DNA of 64,000 nt. Source: Bradyrhizobium diazoefficiens (GTDB taxonomy: Bacteria > Pseudomonadota > Alphaproteobacteria > Rhizobiales > Xanthobacteraceae). Shown one piece after another: positions 43,586 to 51,479 of the stretch. A program made the position numbers and the translations under genes. The notes beneath the pieces were generated by a model, which was given only the letters and a program-made list of their open reading frames with translations, was not told the DNA's origin and searched no databases. The first letter of the stretch is position 1. Every line of letters starts with the position of its first letter. Location of the stretch: the NCBI RefSeq assembly GCF_018129965.1, contig NZ_JAFCKW010000013.1, positions 62,001 to 126,000 on the forward strand, in the 5' to 3' direction.

Positions 43586-44745
43586 CCGTTCCCCTCCGCA
43601 TCGGGTTCATTCCGCTGGTCGACGCCGCCGCGCTCATCGTCGCCGTCGACAAGGGCTTTGCTGCCGCCGAAGGCCTCGACGTCACGCTGGTGCGCGAGGT
43701 CTCCTGGTCCAACGTCCGCGACAAGCTCAATATCGGCCTGTTCGACGCCGCGCATCTGCTGGCGCCCGTGGCGATCGCGTCCTCGCTCGGGCTCGGCCAC
43801 GTCAAGGTGCCGATCGCGGCGCCTTTCAATCTCGGCATCAACGGCAACGCGATCACGGTCTCGCCGGCGCTCCATGCGGCGCTGATGGAGGAGATCGACG
43901 GCGACCGGTTTGATCCGCTGGTCACGGCCAAGGCGCTGGCGAAGGTGGTGGCGAACCGCCGCAAGGCCGGTGCGGAGTCGCTGACCTTCGGCATGACCTT
44001 CCCGTTCTCGACCCACAATTATCAATTGCGATTCTGGATGGCGGCGGCCGGCGTCGATCCCGATGAGGACGTGCGCCTCGTGGTGCTGCCGCCGCCCTAC
44101 ATGGTGGACAGCCTCAGGAGCGGCCATGTCGACGCCTTCTGCGTCGGCGCCCCCTGGAATTCGCTCGCGGTCGATCTCGGCATCGGCCACATCCTGCATT
44201 TCGTTTCCGACATCCTCGTGCGCGCGGCGGAGAAGGTGCTGGCGGTTCGCCAGGTCTGGGCCGACAAGAATCCGGACGTGGTCGCAGCTCTCGTCCGCGC
44301 GGCGGTGAAGGCCGCCGAATTCATCGAGGAGCCGGCGAACCGCGTCGAGGCGGCCCATATCCTGGCGCAGCCGGAACGGATCGGCGTCGATGCCGAGGTT
44401 ATCCAGCGGACGCTCACCGGTCGCCTCAAAATCTCGCCCGACGGCACCTTCCGCGAAAGCGCGCGCTATTTGCTGGTCGGGCGTGAAGGGGCAGGGCGCC
44501 CCGATCCGGTTCAGGCCGCCTGGCTCTATGCCCAGATGGTGCGCTGGGGACAGGCCCGGCTGACACCGGATGGCGTCAAGACAGCCATGGCCGTGTTCAG
44601 GCCGGATCTCTATGACGCAGCGCTCGGCCAGCAGCCGCCTGCCGAAGCCACGGCTGCGTTCGGCGCCTTTGCGGGGCCAACCTTTGATCCCGACAACATT
44701 CGGGGGCATCTTGAGGCTTTCAAGGTCGGGCGCTGGCGGCCCTGA
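43582..44745 (+). CDS. nasS: Nitrate sensor NasS (NrtA/CmpA-like, cytoplasmic)
   Basis: 387 residues resembling the periplasmic nitrate-binding proteins NrtA/CmpA (LRIGFIPLVDAAALIVAVDK, DAAHLLAPVAIASSLG, NYQLRFWMAAAGVDPDEDV, DAFCVGAPWNS) but without a signal peptide, which fits a cytoplasmic sensor. Nitrate or nitrite binding releases NasT. Gene order nasT-nasS followed by nirA matches the known functional link. Confidence 0.93.
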   Translation: MTVPLRIGFIPLVDAAALIVAVDKGFAAAEGLDVTLVREVSWSNVRDKLNIGLFDAAHLLAPVAIASSLGLGHVKVPIAAPFNLGINGNAITVSPALHAALMEEIDGDRFDPLVTAKALAKVVANRRKAGAESLTFGMTFPFSTHNYQLRFWMAAAGVDPDEDVRLVVLPPPYMVDSLRSGHVDAFCVGAPWNSLAVDLGIGHILHFVSDILVRAAEKVLAVRQVWADKNPDVVAALVRAAVKAAEFIEEPANRVEAAHILAQPERIGVDAEVIQRTLTGRLKISPDGTFRESARYLLVGREGAGRPDPVQAAWLYAQMVRWGQARLTPDGVKTAMAVFRPDLYDAALGQQPPAEATAAFGAFAGPTFDPDNIRGHLEAFKVGRWRP

Positions 44746-44887
44746 TTCACCCTGCACCGATTATGGGCGCCCCGGTTGATCGGCTAAATTTTAAGCTGGA
44801 TGCACGTATTTCGTGAAAGTTCCCGCGCGCATTAAGCGCGGCAGTCTTTAATCATCTGAAATGACGTGGTTTTTCATTCCTCGACAC

Positions 44888-44904
44888 TGGCACGCAACTT
44901 GTAT
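44888..44904 (+). promoter_or_regulatory. Sigma-54 (RpoN) promoter upstream of nirA
   Basis: TGGCACG-CAAC-TTGTAT: the -24 GG (44889-44890) and -12 element (TTGT instead of TTGC) at the correct spacing of 10 bp between elements. It predicts a transcript starting near 44914 and activation by an enhancer-binding protein such as NtrC. Confidence 0.72.
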
Positions 44905-44913
44905 GTTGCAGCG

Positions 44914-45075
44914 CGGCCAGCCTGTCGCAGATGCCTGCTGAGCCAAGTCCCGCAGCAACGAAGCTGACCGGACCGTTGGGTGCAAAGCCGGCTCTCGAGC
45001 CAGCCGAACTCCTCGCGGGTCGTTCAATTGTCCGCCGATGCCACTGAGTTGGCCGCAGGAGCTTCGTTACCGTCC
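44914..45075 (+). promoter_or_regulatory. Long structured 5' leader of nirA, candidate NasT target
   Basis: About 160 nt of untranslated leader between the sigma-54 promoter and nirA. It holds several small hairpins: CAACG / CGTTG (44956-44978), TGCTG / CAGCA (44936-44957, loop side with CCAAGTCC) and GGCTC-TC-GAGCC (44990-45001). A perfect 9-nt long-range repeat AACGAAGCT / AGCTTCGTT (44957-44965 and 45060-45068) could close the region just ahead of the start codon. The GCAAAGCC segment after the second hairpin resembles sequences I recall from nitrate-operon leaders. A classical U-tract terminator is not evident. The rest of the 330-bp gap, 44746-44887, holds a CCGCGC / GCGCGG hairpin at 44823-44841. 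Confidence 0.5.
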
Positions 45076-46857
45076 ATGAAAATCGATCCGCTCTCAATCG
45101 ACTTTACCGACGAGCAGAAGCGCTATCTCGAAGGCTTCACGACCGGCCTTCAGATCAGCCGGGTCGGCCGCGGTCTGGGCGGCGGCGCCGGCAAGGCGAC
45201 TGCCGAGCCCACTGGTCCCGATGCCGTCCACATCAAGGCGCAGGACAAGGTCATCGCGTCGGGCAGGAAGCTCGCCGACCAGGAGAGGTTCAAGCGCGAC
45301 GAGCATCCCTTCGATGCCTATCCGCGGCTGCGCCAGCAGGCGGCCGACAACGCGCCGCCGAGCCCTGCGGACAATTTCCGCTGGCGCTATTACGGCATCT
45401 TCTACGTCGCGCCGACGCAGGACTCCTATATGTGCCGGCTGCGCATTCCGAACGGCATCATGAAGCACTGGCAGCTGTCGGGCCTTGCCGATCTCGCCGA
45501 CGATCTCTGCGGTCCCTACAGCCACGCCACCACGCGCGCCAACCTGCAGCTCCGCGAGATTCCGCCGAAGCACGCGATCAGACTCATCGAGGGCATCCAG
45601 GACCTCGGCCTGTGCTCGCGCGGCTCCGGCGCCGACAACATCCGCAACGTGACGGGAACGCCGACCGCAGGCATCGATCCGCAGGAGCTGATCGACACGC
45701 GCCCCTATGCGCGCGAGTGGCACTACCACATCCTCAACGACCGCTCGCTCTACGGCCTGCCGCGCAAGTTCAACGTCGCGTTCGATGGCGCCGGCAAGGT
45801 CGCGGTGCTGGAAGAGACCAACGACATCGCGTTCACGGCGGTCGAGGTGAAGGACGGCTTTGGCGTCGAGCCCGGAATCTGGTTCCGCCTCGGCCTCGGC
45901 GGCATCACCGGCCACAAGGACTTTGCAAGATACTCCGGCATCATCGTCAAGCCGGAGCAGGCGACCGCCGTCGCCGACGCCATCATCCGCGTTTTCATCG
46001 ATCACGGCGACCGCACCAACCGTAACAAGGCGCGGCTGAAATATGTGCTCGACGCGATGGGCCATAACGGCTTCCTCAAGTTCGTCGAGGAGCGGCTGAA
46101 GACACCGTTCACGCGCGTGCCGGAAGAGGCGTTTCTCCCGCGGCCCGCATCGGACCGCATGGCGCATGTCGGCGTGCACAAGCAGAAGCAGGCCGGTCTG
46201 AACTGGATTGGCGTGTCGCTGGCGCTCGGCAAGATGAGCTGCGACCAGATGCGGGGTCTCGCCAAGGTCGCGCGCGACCTCGGCGACGGCGAGATCCGCC
46301 TGACCGTCTGGCAGAACCTGCTGATCTCGGGTGTACGCGACGAGAATGTCGAACTCGCCATCGCCGCGATCAAGGCGATGGGCCTTGCGGTCGAAGCCTC
46401 CCACATCCGCGCCGGCCTGATCGCCTGCACCGGCAGTGCCGGCTGCCGTTTCGGCGCCTCCGATACCAAGCGCAGCGCGGCCGAGATCGGCGACTGGTGC
46501 GAGCCGCGCGTCGCCATGGACAAGCCCGTCAACATCCACGTCACCGGCTGTCACCATTCCTGCGCACAGCATTACATCAGCGACATCGGCCTGATCGGCG
46601 CGCGCGTGCCCGTGAACGACGAAGACACGGTCGACGGGTATCACCTCTTCACCGGCGGCGGGTTCGGTCCCGACGCCGATGTCGGCCAGGAGGTCTATCA
46701 CGACCTCAAGGCCGAGGACGCGCCGAAGACGGTCGAGGGATTGCTCAAGGCCTACATCGCCCATCGCGCTTCGCCCGACGAGACATTCCTGTCCTTTGCG
46801 CGCCGCCATGATGGCGAGACGCTGCGCAGGCTTGCCGATGCACAGGTGTCCGCATGA
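45076..46857 (+). CDS. nirA: Assimilatory nitrite reductase, NirA type (siroheme, 4Fe-4S)
   Basis: 593 residues. Two sulfite/nitrite reductase half-domains; the cofactor cysteines are C451 and C457 (IACTGSAGCRFGASDTK) and C492 and C496 (HVTGCHHSCAQHYISDIG). It reduces nitrite to ammonium with six electrons in the cytoplasm. Normally NirA takes electrons from ferredoxin, but here the next gene, overlapping by ATGA, encodes a dedicated flavoprotein. ATG 45076 chosen; AGGAG lies 17 nt upstream, rather far, and in-frame codons reach back into the leader. Expression is probably controlled by RpoN and NasT/NasS. Confidence 0.93.
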   Translation: MKIDPLSIDFTDEQKRYLEGFTTGLQISRVGRGLGGGAGKATAEPTGPDAVHIKAQDKVIASGRKLADQERFKRDEHPFDAYPRLRQQAADNAPPSPADNFRWRYYGIFYVAPTQDSYMCRLRIPNGIMKHWQLSGLADLADDLCGPYSHATTRANLQLREIPPKHAIRLIEGIQDLGLCSRGSGADNIRNVTGTPTAGIDPQELIDTRPYAREWHYHILNDRSLYGLPRKFNVAFDGAGKVAVLEETNDIAFTAVEVKDGFGVEPGIWFRLGLGGITGHKDFARYSGIIVKPEQATAVADAIIRVFIDHGDRTNRNKARLKYVLDAMGHNGFLKFVEERLKTPFTRVPEEAFLPRPASDRMAHVGVHKQKQAGLNWIGVSLALGKMSCDQMRGLAKVARDLGDGEIRLTVWQNLLISGVRDENVELAIAAIKAMGLAVEASHIRAGLIACTGSAGCRFGASDTKRSAAEIGDWCEPRVAMDKPVNIHVTGCHHSCAQHYISDIGLIGARVPVNDEDTVDGYHLFTGGGFGPDADVGQEVYHDLKAEDAPKTVEGLLKAYIAHRASPDETFLSFARRHDGETLRRLADAQVSA

Positions 46858-48458
46858 ACCAGGTCAGCCCTCCGCCGAAACTCGACATCATCCCGGCCAG
46901 CGCGCCGTTCTCCGACGCGCAGCGCTCCTGGCTGAACGGCTTCTTTGCCGGACTGTTGTCGCCCGATGCGGCCTCGCCCTTATCGGCAGAGCAGGGCGCT
47001 GCCGTCATGGCTGGAGATGGCGACGATGGCGAAGCGCCATGGCACGACCAGACCATGCCGATCGCCGACCGGATGAAGCTTGCCGAAGGTCGCCCGGTCC
47101 GTCGCAGGATGATGGCGGCGATGGCCCAGCAGGATTGCGGGCAGTGCGGCTACAATTGCAACGACTATGCGGAGGCGATCGCAAGCCGCAGCGAAGCGCG
47201 GCTCAATCTCTGCGTTCCCGGCGGCAAGGAAACAGCCCGGATGCTGAAGTCGCTGTACGAGGAACTCGACAAGGCGCCCGCAGCCAAGGCGCCGGACCAG
47301 GCGAATGCCGTGGCAGCGCCGGCCGTGACGGTGACGATCGCCGAGCCCGGACGTTCCCGCGACAATCCGGTCGCCGCCACCTTCCTGTCGCGGCGCCTGC
47401 TCAACAGGGGCGCCTCGGAGAAGGAAACCTATCATGTCGAGTTCGATCTGTCCGAGAGCAGGCTCGACTACGTCGTCGGCGACAGCTTTGGCGTGTTCGC
47501 GCGCAATGATCTCGGCCTAGTCGACCAGATCATCGCGCTGCTCGGCGCCTCCCATACGACTGAAGTCAACGGCAAGACGCTGCGCGAGGTGCTGACCGAC
47601 GACGTCTCACTGTCGCCGGCGCCGGATTCGCTGTTCGAGCTGATCTCCTTCATCAGCGGCGGTGCGCAGCGCGAGAAGGCGCGGGCGCTGGCGCAGGGCG
47701 AGGATCCCGATGGCGATGCCGCGACCCTCGACGTGATGGCGGCGCTGCAGAAATTTTCCGGCATCCGGCCGCATCCGGAGGCCTTCGTCGAGGCGCTGGA
47801 ACCGTTGCAGCCGCGGCTCTATTCGATCTCATCCTCGCACAATGCGACGCCTGGAAAGCTGTCGCTGACGGTCGATTCCGTCCGTTACATCGTCGGCAAG
47901 CGCAAGCGGATCGGCGTCGCCTCGACCTTTCTCGGTGAGCGCATCCAGGAGGGCGAAAAGCTCAAGGTCTATGTCCAGAAGGCGAACAATTTCGGCCTGC
48001 CGCAGAATCCGGCGACGCCCATTATCATGATCGGCCCCGGCACCGGAATCGCGCCGTTTCGCGCCTTCCTGCTCGACCGCAAGGCGACCGGCGCGCCCGG
48101 CAAGAACTGGCTGTTCTTCGGCCATCAGCGCAGCGATTGCGATTTCTTCTACCAGGACGAGCTCAATGCGATGAAAACGTCGGGTGTGTTGACGCGGCTG
48201 TCGCTGGCCTGGTCGCGCGACGGCGACAAGAAGTTCTACGTGCAGGATCGCATGCGCGAGGTCGGACGCGAACTGTGGACCTGGCTGGCCGAAGGCGCGC
48301 ATCTCTACATCTGCGGCGATGCCAAGCGCATGGCCAAGGACGTCGAGCGCGCGCTGGTCGACATCGTCGCCCAGTTCGGGGCCCGCTCCACCGACGAGGC
48401 CGTCAGTTTCGTCGCCGAGCTCAAGAAGACCGGGCGGTTCCAGGCTGACGTGTACTAG
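46854..48458 (+). CDS. Flavoprotein reductase with N-terminal Fe-S motif, probable electron donor of NirA
   Basis: 534 residues. A short N-terminus (FSDAQRSWLNGFFAGLLSP, as in CysJ-like proteins) leads into a 4Fe-4S-type cysteine motif C95-x2-C98-x3-C102...C120 (CGQCGYNCNDYAEAIA, LCVPGG), like the Fe-S domain of corrinoid/CODH proteins. Then come a FAD-binding domain (RLYSISSSHN, the RxYS motif) and an NADPH-ferredoxin-reductase domain (IGPGTGIAPFRAFLLDRKA, GHQRSDCDFFY, C-terminal aromatic DVY). The flavodoxin domain of CysJ is missing; the Fe-S cluster may replace FMN as the exit carrier to NirA. Annotated elsewhere as sulfite reductase alpha subunit; context argues for nitrite reduction. 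Confidence 0.88.
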   Translation: MNQVSPPPKLDIIPASAPFSDAQRSWLNGFFAGLLSPDAASPLSAEQGAAVMAGDGDDGEAPWHDQTMPIADRMKLAEGRPVRRRMMAAMAQQDCGQCGYNCNDYAEAIASRSEARLNLCVPGGKETARMLKSLYEELDKAPAAKAPDQANAVAAPAVTVTIAEPGRSRDNPVAATFLSRRLLNRGASEKETYHVEFDLSESRLDYVVGDSFGVFARNDLGLVDQIIALLGASHTTEVNGKTLREVLTDDVSLSPAPDSLFELISFISGGAQREKARALAQGEDPDGDAATLDVMAALQKFSGIRPHPEAFVEALEPLQPRLYSISSSHNATPGKLSLTVDSVRYIVGKRKRIGVASTFLGERIQEGEKLKVYVQKANNFGLPQNPATPIIMIGPGTGIAPFRAFLLDRKATGAPGKNWLFFGHQRSDCDFFYQDELNAMKTSGVLTRLSLAWSRDGDKKFYVQDRMREVGRELWTWLAEGAHLYICGDAKRMAKDVERALVDIVAQFGARSTDEAVSFVAELKKTGRFQADVY

Positions 48459-48528
48459 ACGGGACTGACCGCCCCTGACTCGCCAAAATCGAAACGCGGC
48501 GGTCCATCCTGCGCGGCGCGCAACAATC

Positions 48529-49737
48529 CTATCGCTTCAGCGACGCGAATACAGGCCTTAGATAGCGCAGCATCTCGGCGGGATGCTCCGTCATCGGGAA
48601 ATGTCCGAGTTCCGGCATTTCGATGACACGCGCATTTTCGATCCATCCGGCGAGCTGATGCGCGTCATCGACCGTTGCGGAGAAATCATAGTGGCCGATC
48701 AGCAGCGAAACGGGAATTGACTTTCCGTCGATCCGCCTGGCGATCTGCTCGCCGTCGTACTCTTCCGAATAAAAGGCGAGGTCGCCGTCATAGATGCCGG
48801 GCGCGCCCTGCGAATAGATATAGGCGGCACGGCGGCGAAGGTCTGCCGGGCTGCGCGGCCCAAGCAGGCCTCGGACATAGGCTGCCGAATGCCAGCCGCC
48901 ATTGACCTTGGCATGGGTAAGGTAGTCGTTGCGCCGACCGCGCGGTCGCAGCGGTGCTTCCAGAGCGATGACCGCGCGCACGAGATCCGGCCGCTCTGCG
49001 GCAAGCACCATGGCGATACCGGCGCCCATCGAGCAGCCCATTGCCACGACCGGTTCGCCGATCACCTGTTCGATGAAGCTGACGCACCAGTCGAGATAGG
49101 TCTGTTGGTCGAGCAGATAGGCACCGCCGGCCCAGTCGACCGGCGGCATCGAGCGGCCATGAAAGGGCATGTCGAAACCGACAAGGCGCCAGTCGCTGCC
49201 GAGAGCCGGGTCACACATCACGCCGTGAAACTGGCGGGTATCGGCTCCTGCCGTGTGCAGGCAGAGGACGGGCGGGCCGTTGCCGGCTTCTTCGCTATAG
49301 ATCTGCCCGATCCGGCCGCTTGAGGTCGTGATGTCGTGATAGGTGCCCCGCAGGCGGCTGAGATCCGTCAGCTGCGTCTGGACGTCATGAGGTGTGAGAT
49401 TGGCGAAGATCGCTTCGAACCAGGCGCGGGCTTGCGCGATCGCCAGCGGGGCGCCGGTGATTTTGAAGCGGGGATTGCGCAACTGGATCGACGAGAACGA
49501 ATGATAGGTCGGGGGCGCCGGATAGGCCAGCACCAGCGCCCAATCATCGGCGCTTGCTGAAATCCCGATCTCGCTTGTCTCGTCAGATAGCGCGGTCAGC
49601 GAACCGATCGCGACGTCATGGACGCGGTCGCCCACCGTAAAGCGCACGCGGAGCGAGAGGCCGCGCGCGAACGCGGTGACCTCAGGCGTGGCGAGCGCCG
49701 CCGATAAATGGCCGACGAGCCGTTCGAAGACCGACAT
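48529..49737 (-). CDS. Alpha/beta hydrolase with N-terminal SCP2-like domain
   Basis: 402 residues. Residues 1-115 look like an SCP2 sterol-carrier fold (LVGHLSAALATPEVTAFARG, VRFTVGDRVHDVAIG, PRFKITGAPLAIAQARAWFE). From about 140 an alpha/beta hydrolase begins (VLCLHTAGADTRQFHG oxyanion region, nucleophile elbow GCSMGAG with S236, acid near GHYDFS, histidine in ELGHFPMTEHP). Cytoplasmic esterase, lactonase or C-C hydrolase; the substrate is unknown. It lies 8 bp after the dehydrogenase gene in the GntR-regulated cluster, so it presumably acts on the compound imported by the transporter. Confidence 0.87.
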   Translation of the reverse strand: MSVFERLVGHLSAALATPEVTAFARGLSLRVRFTVGDRVHDVAIGSLTALSDETSEIGISASADDWALVLAYPAPPTYHSFSSIQLRNPRFKITGAPLAIAQARAWFEAIFANLTPHDVQTQLTDLSRLRGTYHDITTSSGRIGQIYSEEAGNGPPVLCLHTAGADTRQFHGVMCDPALGSDWRLVGFDMPFHGRSMPPVDWAGGAYLLDQQTYLDWCVSFIEQVIGEPVVAMGCSMGAGIAMVLAAERPDLVRAVIALEAPLRPRGRRNDYLTHAKVNGGWHSAAYVRGLLGPRSPADLRRRAAYIYSQGAPGIYDGDLAFYSEEYDGEQIARRIDGKSIPVSLLIGHYDFSATVDDAHQLAGWIENARVIEMPELGHFPMTEHPAEMLRYLRPVFASLKR

Positions 49738-49745
49738 CGATCAGC

Positions 49746-50636
49746 TTACTTGTCCGCCGTGAGATAACGGCCGATTTCGGTGTGGTCCGCCTTGGGGCCG
49801 AGATGCTTGAGCGCATTGTGCCACATCGACGTGATCTCGTCGGCGAGCGGCGCCTTGACGCCGATCTGATGCGCGAGTTCGTCGGCGGTCTGGATGTCCT
49901 TGGCCATCAGCGCCATCGCGAAGCCGGATGCGTAGCTCTCCGAGATCATGAACTGCTTGAGCTTGTTCTCTGTGGAGTTGTTGCGGCCGGTCGAGGCGTT
50001 GAGCACGTCCACGAGCGTGTTCGGCTCGATCCCGAACTTGCTGCCAATCGCGAGCGCCTCGGCGGCTGCGGCGAGGCCGGCGGCCGAAACGTAATTATTG
50101 AGCGCCTTGGCGGCGTGACCGGAGCCGAGCGGGCCGGTTCGGAACGCGGCAGGCCCCATGGAGAGCAGGATCTTGTCGGCGCGATCGATGGTCGCGTGCG
50201 CGCCGCCGGCCATGATCGCCAGCGTGCCGTTGATCGCGCGCTTCACGCCGCCGGAGACCGGTGCATCGATGAACTCGAATCCGTCCGCGATCAGCTCTTC
50301 GCCGAGCGCGCGGGTGCCGAGCGGGGCTGACGAACTCATGTCGATGATCACGGTACCCTTGGCGAGCTTGGCCTTGATGCCCTCGATCGCAGCGCGCACG
50401 ATCTTGCCGTCGGGAAGCAGGGTGACGATCGCAGCGGCCCCGGCGATCGCCTCGTCAATCGTCGCAGCGGCGATCCCACCTTCCTTCGCGAAGGCGCTGC
50501 GTGCATCTTCCGACAGGTCGAAGCCGGTGACCTGAAAGCCGGCGCGGGCGATGCATGCGGCCATCGGGCGGCCCATATTGCCAAGTCCGATCACGGTCAC
50601 CTTGGCGGGCGGGGTGATTGCTGCTGAAGTCGTCAC
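49746..50636 (-). CDS. NAD(P)-dependent beta-hydroxyacid dehydrogenase (3-hydroxyisobutyrate dehydrogenase family)
   Basis: 296 residues, GTG start with AGAGGAA 6 nt upstream. Rossmann motif VTVIGLGNMGRPMA, substrate-binding DAPVSGGVKRAINGTL, catalytic K177 in GSGHAAKALNNY, and the NxxxK-like C-terminal helices. It oxidises a 3-hydroxy acid such as hydroxyisobutyrate, tartronate semialdehyde or a catabolic intermediate. Located between the GntR regulator and the hydrolase on the minus strand. Confidence 0.9.
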   Translation of the reverse strand: MTTSAAITPPAKVTVIGLGNMGRPMAACIARAGFQVTGFDLSEDARSAFAKEGGIAAATIDEAIAGAAAIVTLLPDGKIVRAAIEGIKAKLAKGTVIIDMSSSAPLGTRALGEELIADGFEFIDAPVSGGVKRAINGTLAIMAGGAHATIDRADKILLSMGPAAFRTGPLGSGHAAKALNNYVSAAGLAAAAEALAIGSKFGIEPNTLVDVLNASTGRNNSTENKLKQFMISESYASGFAMALMAKDIQTADELAHQIGVKAPLADEITSMWHNALKHLGPKADHTEIGRYLTADK

Positions 50637-50692
50637 GGGCGTTTCCTCTTGAGATCGTTTGTGTCGTCGATTTATCGAATGTCGGCCGATGA

Positions 50693-51373
50693 TCAGTCGC
50701 TGCGACGCAAGGCGTCCAGCGCGACCTTCGCGGCGTTCTGGATGTGAAGAACGCAGGCGCGTTCGGCGCCCGCCTCGTCGCCATTCTCGATGGCGGTCAG
50801 AATCGTTTCGATCTCGCTCAGGCTGCTGCCGATCCGATTCGCCTGGGTCATGGATGTCATGCGCAGAACCGTGACGCGGTTGAGCAGCATCTTGAGGAAG
50901 CGCTCGACGAAGCTGTTGCCGCAGCCTTCGAGCAGGGCGGCGTAGAACTTGGTCTTGGCTTCCAGGAGGTCGCTGCGGTCTTCCTGCCCCGCGACTTCAC
51001 CCATCCGCACGAACTGCTCCCGCAGGCGAGCAATGATCGCAGGATCGCGGCGCCGCGCGCATTCCCGTCCCGCGTAGCCCTCGAGCAAGGCGCGAAGATC
51101 GTAAAGCTGCGCGGCTTCATCGGCGGTGATCGTGCTGACGACGGGACCCCGGTGCGGAATCGTCGTGACCAGACCCTCGGCTTCGAGCTGCCGCAGCGCC
51201 TCGCGGATCGATGTGCGGCCGACGCCGGTCTGTTCGCAGAGCTCGCGCTCGATCAGTCGCTGGCCCGGCTTGAAGCGGCCGCTGCCGATGGCAAAGCGCA
51301 GCCGGTTCTCCACAAGCTGACGCAAGCTCGTCGTTTCACGCGTGACGTTGAGGTCCGGGTCTTTTTCAGCCAT
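50693..51373 (-). CDS. GntR-family transcriptional regulator, FadR/FCD type
   Basis: 226 residues. N-terminal winged helix (LRQLVENRLRFAIGSGRFKP, LCEQTGVGRTSIREALRQLE, LVTTIPHRGPVV), then the FCD effector domain with RALLEGYAGRECARR, histidine-free in part, and the metal/ligand helices towards HIQNAAKVALDAL. Such regulators are usually local repressors released by the pathway substrate. It is divergent from the transporter operon, with repeats between them (51381-51429) that would be its operator. Confidence 0.92.
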   Translation of the reverse strand: MAEKDPDLNVTRETTSLRQLVENRLRFAIGSGRFKPGQRLIERELCEQTGVGRTSIREALRQLEAEGLVTTIPHRGPVVSTITADEAAQLYDLRALLEGYAGRECARRRDPAIIARLREQFVRMGEVAGQEDRSDLLEAKTKFYAALLEGCGNSFVERFLKMLLNRVTVLRMTSMTQANRIGSSLSEIETILTAIENGDEAGAERACVLHIQNAAKVALDALRRSD

Positions 51374-51380
51374 GCGTCAA

Positions 51381-51429
51381 TTGACCGCCTATCAGACAAT
51401 CTGTCAAGCAGCTTGACCGCCTGTCTGAT
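51381..51429. promoter_or_regulatory. Divergent operator region of the GntR-regulated cluster
   Basis: Direct repeats TTGACCGCCT at 51381-51390 and 51413-51422 (32 bp apart), each followed by arms of an inverted repeat, ATCAGACA (51391-51398) and TGTCTGAT (51422-51429). The symmetric sequence and the position between regulator and transporter suggest binding by the FCD regulator; the TTGACC repeats could also be -35 elements. Confidence 0.6.
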
Positions 51430-51479
51430 TTATGTTCCCCCTTCGCCAAGCCTCGAGGCACCTTTTGGAGGAAACGGAC

